Positions 42,159 to 51,274 of a DNA stretch of 64,000 bases are shown in pieces. The position numbers were made by a program, and so were the translations under genes. Source of the stretch: Streptomyces sp. NBC_01264 (lineage in GTDB: Bacteria; Actinomycetota; Actinomycetes; Streptomycetales; Streptomycetaceae); assembly GCF_026340675.1 (NCBI RefSeq), contig NZ_JAPEOX010000001.1, forward strand, positions 5,890,001 through 5,954,000, read 5' to 3'. The stretch's first letter is position 1. Each line of letters opens with the position of its first letter. The notes below the pieces were generated by a model, which saw only the letters and a list, made by a program, of their open reading frames with translations, was not told the origin of the DNA and did not search any database.

Positions 42159-43310
42159 ATGGCTGGTACGGAAGCCGCGGAGCGGTTGCGGCGGTGGCGG
42201 ATGGTGCTCGGTGGGGGAGAGGCTGACGGGACCGGGTGTGCGCTGAGCGGGGCCGACGCCGGGATGGACGCCGCGCTCGGGGCGCTCTACGGGGCCGACG
42301 GCGGCGGGGGGAGGAAGCGGGCGGGGGAGCGGTCGGGCGGGCTCGGGGGGTCCGCGCCGCGGGTGGCGCGGTGGCTCGGGGACATCCGGACGTATTTCCC
42401 CACCTCCGTGGTGCAGGTCATGCAGCGGGACGCGATCCAGCGGCTCGGCCTGTCCGCGCTGCTGCTGGAGCCCGAGATGCTGGAGGCGGTGGAGCCGGAC
42501 GTGCATCTCGTCGGCACCCTGCTCTCCCTCAACAAGGCCATGCCCGAGACGACGAGGGAGACCGCCCGCGCCGTCGTGCGCAAGGTGGTCGAGCAGGTGG
42601 AGAAGCGGCTCGCGAGCCGGACGCGGGCCACACTGACGGGCGCGCTCGACCGGTCCGCCCGAGTCAGCCGGCCGCGGCACGCGGACATCGACTGGGACCG
42701 GACCATCCGGGCGAACCTGAAGAACTACCTGCCCGAGTACCGGACCGTCGTTCCCGAGCGGCTGGTCGGGTACGGCCGCGCCGCGCGGGCGGTGAAGAAG
42801 GAGGTCGTGCTGTGCATCGACCAGTCCGGTTCGATGGCGGCCTCCGTCGTCTACGCCTCCGTCTTCGGGGCGGTGCTGGCCTCGATGCGGTCGATCGCGA
42901 CCCGGCTGGTCGTCTTCGACACCGCGGTCGTCGATCTGACCGACCAGCTCGACGATCCCGTCGACGTGCTCTTCGGTACCCAGCTCGGCGGCGGCACCGA
43001 CATCAACCGTGCGCTCGCCTACTGCCAGTCGAAGATCACCCGCCCCGCCGACACCGTCGTCGTCCTCATCAGTGATCTCTATGAGGGCGGCATACGCGAC
43101 GAGATGCTGAAGCGGGTCGCGGCGATGAAGGCGGCGGGCGTGGAGTTCGTGACGCTGCTCGCGCTGTCCGACGAGGGCGCGCCCGCCTACGACCGGGACC
43201 ACGCCGCCGCCCTCGCCGCGCTCGGCGCCCCGGCCTTCGCCTGCACCCCCGACCTGTTCCCGGAGGTGATGGCCGCGGCGCTGGAGAAGCGTCCCCTGCC
43301 CGTTCCGTGA
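42159..43310 (+). CDS. VWA-domain protein of the MoxR module
   Basis: 383 residues. The ATG at 42159 is chosen with GTGGGAG 8 bases upstream; a GTG five codons earlier is possible. Residues 1-210 are helical with DWDRTIRANLKNYLPEYRTVVPERL just before the VWA domain. The VWA domain (about 215-375) has a complete metal-ion-dependent adhesion site: DQSGSM (D221, S, S), the Thr in GGGTDINRAL and the Asp in LISDLYEGG. VWA proteins encoded beside MoxR ATPases are usually their clients or adaptors. No signal peptide or membrane helix is seen, so the complex is cytosolic. It corresponds to the YehP position of the yehLMPQ-type cluster. Confidence 0.9.
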   Translation: MAGTEAAERLRRWRMVLGGGEADGTGCALSGADAGMDAALGALYGADGGGGRKRAGERSGGLGGSAPRVARWLGDIRTYFPTSVVQVMQRDAIQRLGLSALLLEPEMLEAVEPDVHLVGTLLSLNKAMPETTRETARAVVRKVVEQVEKRLASRTRATLTGALDRSARVSRPRHADIDWDRTIRANLKNYLPEYRTVVPERLVGYGRAARAVKKEVVLCIDQSGSMAASVVYASVFGAVLASMRSIATRLVVFDTAVVDLTDQLDDPVDVLFGTQLGGGTDINRALAYCQSKITRPADTVVVLISDLYEGGIRDEMLKRVAAMKAAGVEFVTLLALSDEGAPAYDRDHAAALAALGAPAFACTPDLFPEVMAAALEKRPLPVP

Positions 43311-43397
43311 CCCCTTCCGCGACCCGTCCCGGGCAGCCCTTCCCGGGCCCGCCCATCGGCGGATCGCACGAAGATGCAGTTCAACCGTGAGGCGATC

Positions 43398-43413
43398 TGT
43401 GACAGGTATCACC
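43398..43413. promoter_or_regulatory. CRP-like site upstream of sucC
   Basis: TGTGA-N6-TCACC matches nine of the ten informative bases of the classic CRP half-site pair TGTGA-N6-TCACA. It lies 194 bases before the sucC start in the 296-bp region between the VWA gene and sucC. No certain -10/-35 was identified there. Confidence 0.35.
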
Positions 43414-43606
43414 GCTCAGGTGTGATCTGCGATTTAGGGACCTACGTCCCACGGGGATAACCTGCGGGACGGACATGCCGCGTCCACGGTCACCGTGTGC
43501 GCCTTCCTTGTGACAGCGCCGTCACGTTGCCCTCCGCGGCACGCCCACGCAGATAGCAGACAACCGCGAATCACTGCGAATCTTTGAAGACAAGGGACGG
43601 ACGCGC

Positions 43607-44785
43607 GTGGACCTGTTCGAGTACCAGGCGAGGGACCTCTTCGCCAAGCACGGTGTACCGGTGCTGGCCGGTGAAGTGATCGACACGCCTGAGGCGGCGC
43701 GCGAGGCCACGGAGCGGCTGGGCGGCAAGTCGGTCGTCAAGGCGCAGGTGAAGGTCGGCGGCCGAGGCAAGGCAGGCGGCGTCAAGCTCGCCGCCACCCC
43801 GGATGAGGCCGTCGCCCGGGCGACGGACATCCTCGGGATGGACATCAAGGGCCACACGGTCCACAAGGTGATGATCGCCGAGACCGCTCCGGAGATCCTG
43901 GAGGAGTACTACGTCTCGTACCTCCTCGACCGCACCAACCGCACCTTCCTGGCCATGGCCTCGGTCGCGGGCGGCATGGACATCGAGCAGGTCGCCGAGG
44001 AGACCCCGGAGAAGCTCGCCAAGGTCCCGGTGAACGCCAACGAGGGCGTGACCATCGAGAAGGCCCGCGAGATCGTCGCGCTGGCGCAGTTCCCGGCCGA
44101 GGTGGCCGAGAAGGTCGCCGAGGTCCTCGTGACCCTGTGGGCGACCTTCATCGCCGAGGACGCGCTCCTCGTCGAGGTCAACCCGCTCGCGAAGGTCGCC
44201 AACGGCGACGTCATTGCGCTCGACGGCAAGGTCTCGCTCGACGAGAACGCCGAGTTCCGCCAGCCGGGCCACGAGGAGTTCGTGGACCACGCCGCCGCGA
44301 ACCCGCTCGAGGCCGCCGCCAAGGCGAAGAACCTCAACTACGTGAAGCTCGACGGCGAGGTCGGCATCATCGGCAACGGCGCGGGTCTCGTCATGAGCAC
44401 CCTCGACGTCGTCGCGTACGCCGGCGAGAACCACGGCGGCGTCAAGCCCGCCAACTTCCTGGACATCGGCGGTGGCGCCTCCGCCGCCGTCATGGCCAAC
44501 GGTCTCGAGATCATCCTCGGCGACCCGGACGTCAAGTCCGTCTTCGTCAACGTCTTCGGTGGCATCACCGCCTGTGACGAGGTCGCGAACGGCATCGTCC
44601 AGGCCCTGAAGCTGCTCGAGGACAAGGGCGAGGCGGTCACCAAGCCGCTGGTCGTCCGCCTGGACGGCAACAACGCCGAGCTGGGTCGCAAGATCCTCTC
44701 GGACGCCAACCACCCGCTGGTGCAGCGCGTGGACACCATGGACGGCGCGGCCGACAAGGCCGCCGAGCTCGCGGCTGCGAAGTAA
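43607..44785 (+). CDS. sucC: Succinyl-CoA synthetase beta subunit
   Basis: 392 residues from a GTG at 43607 with AAGGGA upstream. It begins [19 protein letters not shown], the standard SucC N-terminus. The ATP-grasp domain ([24 protein letters not shown]) holds the nucleotide; the C-terminal flavodoxin-like domain has [19 protein letters not shown] and VNVFGGIT. With SucD it interconverts succinyl-CoA and succinate while forming ATP or GTP in the citric acid cycle. sucD follows after 21 bases, forming an operon that ends at a strong terminator. Length is normal. Confidence 0.98.
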   Translation: MDLFEYQARDLFAKHGVPVLAGEVIDTPEAAREATERLGGKSVVKAQVKVGGRGKAGGVKLAATPDEAVARATDILGMDIKGHTVHKVMIAETAPEILEEYYVSYLLDRTNRTFLAMASVAGGMDIEQVAEETPEKLAKVPVNANEGVTIEKAREIVALAQFPAEVAEKVAEVLVTLWATFIAEDALLVEVNPLAKVANGDVIALDGKVSLDENAEFRQPGHEEFVDHAAANPLEAAAKAKNLNYVKLDGEVGIIGNGAGLVMSTLDVVAYAGENHGGVKPANFLDIGGGASAAVMANGLEIILGDPDVKSVFVNVFGGITACDEVANGIVQALKLLEDKGEAVTKPLVVRLDGNNAELGRKILSDANHPLVQRVDTMDGAADKAAELAAAK

Positions 44786-44806
44786 GGGCAGAGGTCACAG
44801 ACTCAC

Positions 44807-45697
44807 ATGGCTATCTTCCTCAACAAGGACAGCAAGGTCATCGTCCAGGGCATGACCGGTGCCACGGGCATGAAGCACACCAAGCTGATGCTGGCTGACG
44901 GCACCGACATCGTCGGCGGCGTGAACCCGCGCAAGGCCGGCACCACCGTCGACTTCGACGGCACCGAGGTCCCGGTCTTCGGCTCCGTCGCCGAGGCGAT
45001 GGAGAAGACGGGCGCCAACGTCTCCGTCCTCTTCGTCCCGCCGGCGTTCGCCAAGTCCGCCGTGGTCGAGGCGATCGACGCCGAGATCCCGCTGGCCGTC
45101 GTCATCACCGAGGGCATCGCGGTGCACGACTCCGCCGCCTTCTGGTCGTACGCCTCCAGCAAGGGCAACAAGACGCGGATCATCGGCCCGAACTGCCCGG
45201 GTCTGATCACCCCCGGCCAGTCCAACGCCGGCATCATCCCGGGCGACATCACCAAGCCCGGCCGCATCGGTCTCGTGTCCAAGTCGGGCACGCTGACCTA
45301 CCAGATGATGTACGAGCTCCGTGACATCGGCTTCTCCTCCGCCGTCGGCATCGGTGGCGACCCGGTCATCGGCACCACGCACATCGACGCCCTCGAGGCG
45401 TTCGAGGCGGACCCCGACACCGACCTGATCGTCATGATCGGCGAGATCGGCGGCGACGCCGAGGAGCGTGCGGCGGACTTCATCGCGAAGAACGTCACCA
45501 AGCCGGTCGTCGGCTACGTCGCGGGCTTCACCGCCCCCGAGGGCAAGACGATGGGTCACGCCGGTGCGATCGTCTCCGGTTCTTCTGGCACCGCACAGGC
45601 CAAGAAGGAAGCCCTCGAGGCCGCCGGCGTGAAGGTCGGCAAGACGCCGACCGAGACCGCGAAGCTGGCGCGCGAGATCCTCAACGCCGCGAAGTAA
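44807..45697 (+). CDS. sucD: Succinyl-CoA synthetase alpha subunit
   Basis: 296 residues from the ATG at 44807, with AGAGG somewhat distant upstream. The N-terminal CoA-binding domain has [13 protein letters not shown] and GIAVHDS; the second domain has [17 protein letters not shown] and the active-site His in [10 protein letters not shown] that is phosphorylated in the reaction cycle. It forms the alpha subunit of the succinyl-CoA synthetase with the product of the preceding gene. Length and motifs are normal. Confidence 0.98.
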   Translation: MAIFLNKDSKVIVQGMTGATGMKHTKLMLADGTDIVGGVNPRKAGTTVDFDGTEVPVFGSVAEAMEKTGANVSVLFVPPAFAKSAVVEAIDAEIPLAVVITEGIAVHDSAAFWSYASSKGNKTRIIGPNCPGLITPGQSNAGIIPGDITKPGRIGLVSKSGTLTYQMMYELRDIGFSSAVGIGGDPVIGTTHIDALEAFEADPDTDLIVMIGEIGGDAEERAADFIAKNVTKPVVGYVAGFTAPEGKTMGHAGAIVSGSSGTAQAKKEALEAAGVKVGKTPTETAKLAREILNAAK

Positions 45698-45738
45698 GCG
45701 GCGGCGAGCAGGAAACAGCAGCCTTCGGCTGTACGTGC

Positions 45739-45786
45739 AGACGGGCGTGGCCCGCACCCTGTGAGGGGTGCGGGCCACGCCCGTCT
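45739..45786 (+). terminator. sucCD terminator
   Basis: A perfect 21-bp stem (arms 45739-45759 and 45766-45786, outer end AGACGGGCGTGG) has a 6-base loop TGTGAG. It also serves the convergent minus-strand gene. Confidence 0.9.
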
Positions 45787-45814
45787 CCGTGTGCGGGTGA
45801 CGTCGGGCGGGCCG

Positions 45815-47836
45815 CTATTCGAGGCTCGGCGAGATCCGGGAGGGGCCTGCCGCCGGATCGGACAGCAGCTTGTCGTGGAGCTGGCGTCCCTCGTCCGTGA
45901 GATGCTGCGGGCCGCCGTGCGGGGGCACGCCCGACACGCTCGCGCCGGGGGCGCGCGGAGGTTCGTACTCGGTCGGGGCGGTCACCCAGGTGTACGCCGT
46001 CGCCGCGGCGATGACCGCCGACACCCCGACCACCGCACGCGTCCACAGCCGGTTCCGGTGCTCGCCGGCCACCCGTACGACGGCTGCCGCGCGCGGCTCC
46101 AGCAGCGCGGCCGGCCGCAGCGTGCCGAGCCGTTCGCGCAGCACCGCGGACTGCTTCGCGGGCGGTACGCCGTCCAGTTCGGGGAGCACGTCGGCGAGGT
46201 CGGCGTGCGCGTCGACGAGCCGGCTGCCCGCGGTCGGCGTGGAGGCCTCGGTCTCGGCGGCGGTGTCGGGGAGGTCGAGTCCGACCCCGTCGTAGAGCAG
46301 CACGGTGCGGCGGTGGGCCGGGGGCAGCTCGAGCATCGCGTCCAGGAGGACGCGGTCCGCGGGATCGGCCGGGGGCTCGTCGGGGTGCCGGTGGGAGCGC
46401 CGGAAGCGGTGCCAGGGGGAGAGCGCGTACTCGTACGTGGCCGCGCGCACCCACCCGACCGGATCGGGGTCGGTGGCCACCTCGGGCCAGCGGTCCCACG
46501 CCTGCTGGAAGGCGCGCTCCACGGCCTCGCAGGCGAGGGAGTGGCGGCCGGTGAGGAGGTAGGCCTGGCGGGCCAGGGCGGCGGCGGTGCGGTCGTAGAG
46601 GGCGTCGAAGGCGGAGACCGGCGTGGCCTTCGGGGCGGCCTCGGCCGTGGTGTCGTCGGGGTCGGCGCCGGGGTCGACCCCGGGTCCGGTGCCGGCGCCC
46701 ACGGCCGGACCGCCCGCCTTGTCGGTGCCGCCCCCGGGCTCCGCCGACGCGAAGTCAGGCAGGGAGTCGGACACGGAGCCTGAAGGGGAGTCGGAGTCGG
46801 ACGCGGAGTCCCGTGCGGGGTCCGGGTCGGAGCCCGGCCCGGTGGCCGCACCGGAGCCGGACCCGGTGGTGCTCGTCCGGGCGACGGGGTTGCCCGTGCC
46901 CGGTGCGGCGGCCTTCCCGGAGCGCGGATCGGAGTCCGGTCCGGAGCCGGGGTCTGAGCCGGTGTCAGAGGTCGCGCCCGTACCGGTGTTCGTGCCCGTA
47001 CCCGTACCCGTACCCGTGCTCGGGAGGAGGGGGCCGCCGGGGCGCAGGGCCGCGCGGCCGCCTCCACCGTGGCCGCCGCCCGTCGCGGCTGCGGCCCCGG
47101 CCTTGACCGGGGACTTGGCCTCGTGCCGGGGCATCCCGACGGGGGGCTTCGCGGCGCGCTTGACGGCGGCCTTGGGCCGGGTCTGTGCGCCGACCGGCCG
47201 GGTGAGTCCGCGCATCATGCGCAGCCCGAACGGGACCCCGGAGGCCTCCGCGTCCACGGGAGCGGCGCCGGCCGCTGCGCCAGTGCCCTCGGCGGCGCTG
47301 TCGGGCGGCCCGCTGAACGCACCTGACGCCTCGTCCGCGTCCGTGTCCGACCCCGCGGGGCCGGTTGTGGTGCGGTCGCCGGGGGCTGACGCCCCGACGG
47401 CCCGCGCGTCGGTCCGCGGTGCGGCCGTCCCGTTGGCCCAGGCGGGCCGCCGCGTGGGCCGGTCGGGCGTACCGGTGGTGGCCTCCGACGCCCCGGCGCC
47501 GCCGCTGCGGACCTGCGCCGGGTCGGTGGCGGAGCCCGCGTCAGGCCCTTCGGCCCGGTCCGGGCCGTTCCGGGCGGGCGAGCCCTCGGCCCGGGCCGTG
47601 GGGCCCGAAGGGGCGGAGTCCGGAGAGGTGTCGGCCGACAGGCGGGACAGGAGCTTGGAGTAGGCCTCCAGCTTGCGGCCCCGGGGGTTGCTGCGGCCGG
47701 TCTCCCAGGATCGGACCGTGTTCGAGGTGACGCCCACCGCCGCCGCGACCTCTTCGTGCGTCAGATCGGCCGCTTCGCGCAGGCGTCGGCGTTCCTTCGG
47801 GGTGGGGAGGCCCAGCTCCGTGACGCTTTGTGTCAT
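45815..47836 (-). CDS. XRE helix-turn-helix / sigma-like / transmembrane fusion protein
   Basis: 673 residues from the ATG at 47836 (GGGGAG upstream). Residues 12-62 are an XRE helix-turn-helix (LTHEEVAAAVGVTSNTVRSW). A disordered linker of about 330 residues follows, Gly/Thr/Ser/Asp/Pro-rich with a GTGTGTGT run. Residues about 405-545 resemble ECF sigma factor regions 2 and 4: ARQAYLLTGRHSLACEAVERAFQQAWDR, WVRAATYEYA, then LLDAMLELPPAHRRTVLLYD. A single membrane helix (about 602-620, VVGVSAVIAAATAYTWV) and a short outer tail complete it. The result is a membrane-tethered, putative DNA-binding protein with a sigma-like core. What signal releases or activates it is unknown. The AT-rich region 47870-47900 (GTACATAAACGTATAT) upstream may be its promoter and own target. 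Confidence 0.8.
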   Translation of the reverse strand: MTQSVTELGLPTPKERRRLREAADLTHEEVAAAVGVTSNTVRSWETGRSNPRGRKLEAYSKLLSRLSADTSPDSAPSGPTARAEGSPARNGPDRAEGPDAGSATDPAQVRSGGAGASEATTGTPDRPTRRPAWANGTAAPRTDARAVGASAPGDRTTTGPAGSDTDADEASGAFSGPPDSAAEGTGAAAGAAPVDAEASGVPFGLRMMRGLTRPVGAQTRPKAAVKRAAKPPVGMPRHEAKSPVKAGAAAATGGGHGGGGRAALRPGGPLLPSTGTGTGTGTNTGTGATSDTGSDPGSGPDSDPRSGKAAAPGTGNPVARTSTTGSGSGAATGPGSDPDPARDSASDSDSPSGSVSDSLPDFASAEPGGGTDKAGGPAVGAGTGPGVDPGADPDDTTAEAAPKATPVSAFDALYDRTAAALARQAYLLTGRHSLACEAVERAFQQAWDRWPEVATDPDPVGWVRAATYEYALSPWHRFRRSHRHPDEPPADPADRVLLDAMLELPPAHRRTVLLYDGVGLDLPDTAAETEASTPTAGSRLVDAHADLADVLPELDGVPPAKQSAVLRERLGTLRPAALLEPRAAAVVRVAGEHRNRLWTRAVVGVSAVIAAATAYTWVTAPTEYEPPRAPGASVSGVPPHGGPQHLTDEGRQLHDKLLSDPAAGPSRISPSLE

Positions 47837-47955
47837 GCCACACTCCCCGCGACCCGGACGCCCTGAGCGAAAAAGTACATAAACGTATATTGAGCGACAC
47901 CACGGTCATTCGCCTGTTACCCGCCCATAGCGCGTGTCGTTGGCACCATTACGGC

Positions 47956-49668
47956 GTGACCCAAGTGACCGAACGCGGGACCTCGTTGCCCACGCCCCCA
48001 CGGGCCCCCGCACGGCGCCGTTCACCGGCCGCCGCCGCGTGTGTCGTGGGTGGCGCCGTCGCCGCGGTGCTGGGGCTCGGCTCCCTCGCCGTGCTCGTCA
48101 TCGTGCTGTGGATCAGTTCCCCCTACCCCGACAGCGGCCCGGGCGGCGCCCTGCACCTCGCCGCGGGCCTCTGGCTGCTCGCCCACGGGACCGACCTCGT
48201 CCGCTACGAGACCCTCTCCGGGGTGCCCGCCCCCGTCGGCCTGACCCCGTTGCTCCTGGTGGCCCTGCCCGCGCTGCTCATCCGGCGCGCCGCCCGGCTG
48301 GGCGGCGCCGCGCAGGAGGACCGGGGCGCGGAGCCGCTGCCCGCGGGCGTGGTGTTCTCCGCCGTGCTCTGCGGCTACCTCGGGGTCGGCGCCCTGGCCG
48401 TCGTGTACGCCGCGGCCGGGCCGATGCCCGCCGACCCCCTCAGCGCGGCCTGGCACCTCCCGGTCGTCGCCGCCCTCGCCGCCGCGGGCGGGGTCTGGGA
48501 GGCCCGGGGGAGACCGCTCGGGCAGCTGCCCGGCCGCTTCACCCGGCCCCGCTACGCCCTGGCGCTGCGGGCCGGGGCAGGCGGGGTGGTGGTGCTCCTC
48601 GGCGGCGGAGCCCTGCTGGTCGGCGCCGCGCTGGCCTGGCACGGGCCGGAGGTGCAGGGCTCGTTCGCGGCGCTGACCGGGGTCTGGTCGGGCCGCTTCG
48701 CGGTGCTGCTGCTCGCCCTCGCGCTGATCCCGAACGCCGTCGTCTGGGGGGCCTCCTACGCCCTCGGCCCCGGCTTCGCGCTGGGCACCGGAGCCGCCGT
48801 GACCCCGCTCGGCTTCGCCGGCTCGCCCGCGCTGCCGGGCTTCCCGCTGCTCGCGGCGCTTCCCGCGCAGGGCCCCGGCACGCCGCTGACCTGGGCCGCC
48901 GGCGCGGTGCCGGTGGTGGCCGGGCTGGCGGTGGGCTGGTTCGCGGTGCGCCGGGCCCGCGACGTCTCGTACGGGGAGACCGCGCTCACGGCGGCGCTGG
49001 GCGCGCTGGTGTGCGCCTTGGTGACCACCGCCCTGGCCGTGGCTTCGGCGGGGCCGCTCGGATCCCGGGAGCTGGCGGCCTTCGGCCCCGTGTGGTGGCA
49101 GACGGGCGGGGCGGCGCTGGGCTGGACGCTGGTCCTCGCGGTGCCGCTGGCCGTCACCGTGCACGCCTGGCGGAACCGGCCCGCGCAGGGGCTGGACGCC
49201 GAGGCCTCCGGGGACGGCTGGCACGACAGCGGCGTGCGCGAGGTCCGCTGGGCGGCCCTGCGCCGTGCGGCGGGCACCTTGGTCCCGGACTTCTCCGGCA
49301 CGCCGGCGGAGGGTGCCGGGCCGCCCCCGGCCCAGGTTTCGCCGGAGGGGCCGGAGGCGGGGACCCGGCCGGTGTCCGCACGGCCGAAGCGCCCGGTGCT
49401 GGTCATGCCCGGCCTCAAGCTGGACCTGACCCCGATCCCACTCCCCGCGCTGCCGGCGGAGCCGCCGCCCTTGATGGCGCCCGGACCTGAAGTGCTCGTA
49501 GCGGCTGCCGGAGCGCCTGTCCTGGTGCCCCCCGGCCCGTCCCCGCTCGTGCCGCCGGTGACCGGAGCCCGCGTACTGACGCGCCGCAGGCCGCCGGAGA
49601 CGGCGGACACGGGAGCGGACCCGGGCCGGCCCGCACGGCCCGGGCCGGAGGCTGCCGGGCCACAGTAG
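47956..49668 (+). CDS. DUF6350-type polytopic membrane protein
   Basis: 570 residues from a GTG at 47956. No ribosome binding site is visible and CACCAT lies 6 bases upstream, so a leaderless start is possible. About ten hydrophobic helices lie between residues 25 and 420 (for example CVVGGAVAAVLGLGSLAVLVIVLW). A Pro-rich cytoplasmic tail of 130 residues with repeated LPALPAEPPPL-type segments follows. This is the pattern of the DUF6350/cell-division-associated membrane protein found upstream of purN in Streptomyces. No enzymatic motif is visible. It converges on the small membrane protein gene at 49695. Confidence 0.75.
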   Translation: MTQVTERGTSLPTPPRAPARRRSPAAAACVVGGAVAAVLGLGSLAVLVIVLWISSPYPDSGPGGALHLAAGLWLLAHGTDLVRYETLSGVPAPVGLTPLLLVALPALLIRRAARLGGAAQEDRGAEPLPAGVVFSAVLCGYLGVGALAVVYAAAGPMPADPLSAAWHLPVVAALAAAGGVWEARGRPLGQLPGRFTRPRYALALRAGAGGVVVLLGGGALLVGAALAWHGPEVQGSFAALTGVWSGRFAVLLLALALIPNAVVWGASYALGPGFALGTGAAVTPLGFAGSPALPGFPLLAALPAQGPGTPLTWAAGAVPVVAGLAVGWFAVRRARDVSYGETALTAALGALVCALVTTALAVASAGPLGSRELAAFGPVWWQTGGAALGWTLVLAVPLAVTVHAWRNRPAQGLDAEASGDGWHDSGVREVRWAALRRAAGTLVPDFSGTPAEGAGPPPAQVSPEGPEAGTRPVSARPKRPVLVMPGLKLDLTPIPLPALPAEPPPLMAPGPEVLVAAAGAPVLVPPGPSPLVPPVTGARVLTRRRPPETADTGADPGRPARPGPEAAGPQ

Positions 49669-49673
49669 TAGTC

Positions 49674-49712
49674 AGCGCTGGACCTCGAGACCGGCTAGCG
49701 CTGGACCTCGAG
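49674..49712. repeat. 16-bp direct repeat at a gene end
   Basis: AGCGCTGGACCTCGAG occurs at 49674-49689 and 49697-49712. The second copy encodes the last residues LEVQR and part of the stop of the minus-strand gene; the first duplicates them beyond its stop. Confidence 0.8.
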
Positions 49713-50387
49713 CATCTTGCCGATGAAGTTGTCCGGCAGCAGATCGTTGCACTGGAGCTCGGCCGCCTTGGTGAGGGCGTCCTGCTTGCAGACGTAGAAG
49801 TCCTTGTACGTGAGCTGCACCGCGTACGAGGACAGCGCCAGCAGGATCGCCAGCGAAGCCGTCACCAGACCGCTCGTCGCCGCCGTCCGCTGGGGCCGGG
49901 CGGCGGCGCCCATCGCCGCCAGTCCGCCCCGGGCCGCCCCGGGAGCGGCGACCGCGTCCGTGGCGGCGCCCCGGCCCGTACCCGTACCCACGTCCGCCGC
50001 CGAGGCGCGCGGGCCGCGGGGGCCGTCCGAGGCGCCCGGCGCCCCGTCCCCGGCGGGCTTCACCGGGGTTCCGCGCAGCGCGCTGATGCCCCAGTACAGG
50101 GCGAGCGCGCCCAGCAGCAGCCCCATCGACGGGATGCCGAAGACCCCGAAGAAGAAGCCCCACATACCGGCCAGCAGCGCGTACCGCGCCCGCCGCTGGA
50201 TCGGGTCGGTGGGGTCCCAGCGCGCCGGTCCCGACCCGGGGTCCGCGCCCGGCCCCGAGCCTGGATTCTGCTGGTCGCGGCCGTCACCGCCGGCCCGCGG
50301 CTCCCAGAGCTGGTCGGGCCGCCCTTCCGGGGGCGCCGCGAAGGGGTTGTCGTCGGTGGGGCGGTCGGGCTGGGGGCGGTCCGGCAT
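49695..50387 (-). CDS. Proline-rich membrane protein of unknown function
   Basis: 230 residues from the ATG at 50387; the frame is open further upstream but that part looks non-coding. The N-terminal 60 residues are Pro/Asp/Gly-rich ([16 protein letters not shown]). Two hydrophobic helices ([20 protein letters not shown] and [18 protein letters not shown]) form a DUF4190-like pair. After a Gly/Ala-rich linker a third helix ([20 protein letters not shown]) leads to a small outer domain with two cysteines ([20 protein letters not shown]). It is probably anchored with the C-terminus outside. The arrangement beside purN is common in Streptomyces. Function unknown. Confidence 0.75.
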   Translation of the reverse strand: MPDRPQPDRPTDDNPFAAPPEGRPDQLWEPRAGGDGRDQQNPGSGPGADPGSGPARWDPTDPIQRRARYALLAGMWGFFFGVFGIPSMGLLLGALALYWGISALRGTPVKPAGDGAPGASDGPRGPRASAADVGTGTGRGAATDAVAAPGAARGGLAAMGAAARPQRTAATSGLVTASLAILLALSSYAVQLTYKDFYVCKQDALTKAAELQCNDLLPDNFIGKMLEVQR

Positions 50388-50517
50388 CGGGTGTGTTTCA
50401 TCCCCTGTGTCGTGGACGCCCGCTGGGACGTCCGAGGCCTGTTTACGGCGTGTACGCCAGACGCTACCGCCCACCCGTCCCCCCGTCCCTCGGGGGCCGT
50501 CCGGTGTGCCGGTATCG

Positions 50518-50545
50518 TTGCAGGCGGTCGGTCGCTTCGTATGGT
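50518..50545 (+). promoter_or_regulatory. purNH promoter
   Basis: TTGCAG (50518-50523), a 16-base spacer and TATGGT (50540-50545). The 5' leader of about 100 bases contains a GCGCCCCCGG / CCGGGAGGCGC hairpin (about 50602-50630) shortly before the ribosome binding site. Confidence 0.55.
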
Positions 50546-50650
50546 CCCCCGTATCCAGGGGGCCCACGGTTTCGTGCGATCACACAAGACGAACGACGCG
50601 CCCCCGGTTCAGGCCGGGAGGCGCCCCCGCTCGACGAGAAAGGGCCTCCC

Positions 50651-51274
50651 ATGGCCGCCTCCCGCCTGGTCGTGCTGGTCTCCGGATCCGGCACCAACCT
50701 CCAGGCCCTGCTCGACGCCATCGACGCCCACCCCGGCGGACCCGAGGGCTTCGGCGCCGAAGTCGTCGCCGTGGGAGCCGACCGCGAGAACATCGCCGGC
50801 CTGGAGCGCGCCGAGAAGGCCGGGATCCCCACCTTCGTGTGCCCGGTCAAGGCCTACGCGAGCCGTGCGGAGTGGGACGCCGCCCTGACGGAGGCCACGG
50901 ACGCGCACGCGCCGGACCTCGTGGTCTCCGCGGGGTTCATGAAGATCGTCGGGCCGGAGTTCATCGGCCGCTTCGGTGGCCGGTTCGTCAACACCCACCC
51001 GGCCCTCCTCCCGGCCTTCCCGGGCGCCCACGGCGTACGGGACGCCCTCGCCTACGGCGCGAAGGTCACCGGCTGCACCGTCCACTTCGTGGACGCGGGC
51101 GTGGACACCGGTCCGATCATCGCTCAAGGTGTGGTCGAGATCCGGGACGAAGAGGACGAAGCCGCTCTGCACGAGCGGATCAAGGAAGTCGAGCGCGAGC
51201 TGCTCGTCGACGTCGTGGGGCGCCTGGCCCGGCACGGCTACCGCATCGAGGGACGAAAGGTAACAATCCAGTGA
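50651..51274 (+). CDS. purN: Phosphoribosylglycinamide formyltransferase
   Basis: 207 residues from the ATG at 50651 (AAAGGG upstream). It transfers a formyl group from 10-formyl-THF to glycinamide ribonucleotide in purine synthesis. Motifs: [15 protein letters not shown] at the phosphate-binding loop, the active-site segment [21 protein letters not shown] with the catalytic His, and [14 protein letters not shown] with the catalytic Asp. The length is normal. The stop overlaps the purH start (GTGA), so purN and purH are translationally coupled. Confidence 0.98.
   Translation: MAASRLVVLVSGSGTNLQALLDAIDAHPGGPEGFGAEVVAVGADRENIAGLERAEKAGIPTFVCPVKAYASRAEWDAALTEATDAHAPDLVVSAGFMKIVGPEFIGRFGGRFVNTHPALLPAFPGAHGVRDALAYGAKVTGCTVHFVDAGVDTGPIIAQGVVEIRDEEDEAALHERIKEVERELLVDVVGRLARHGYRIEGRKVTIQ

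Noticed and set aside
47870..47900. AT-rich GTACATAAACGTATAT segment as a palindromic operator
   Set aside because: The two halves do not form a good inverted repeat; it is more likely ordinary promoter DNA.
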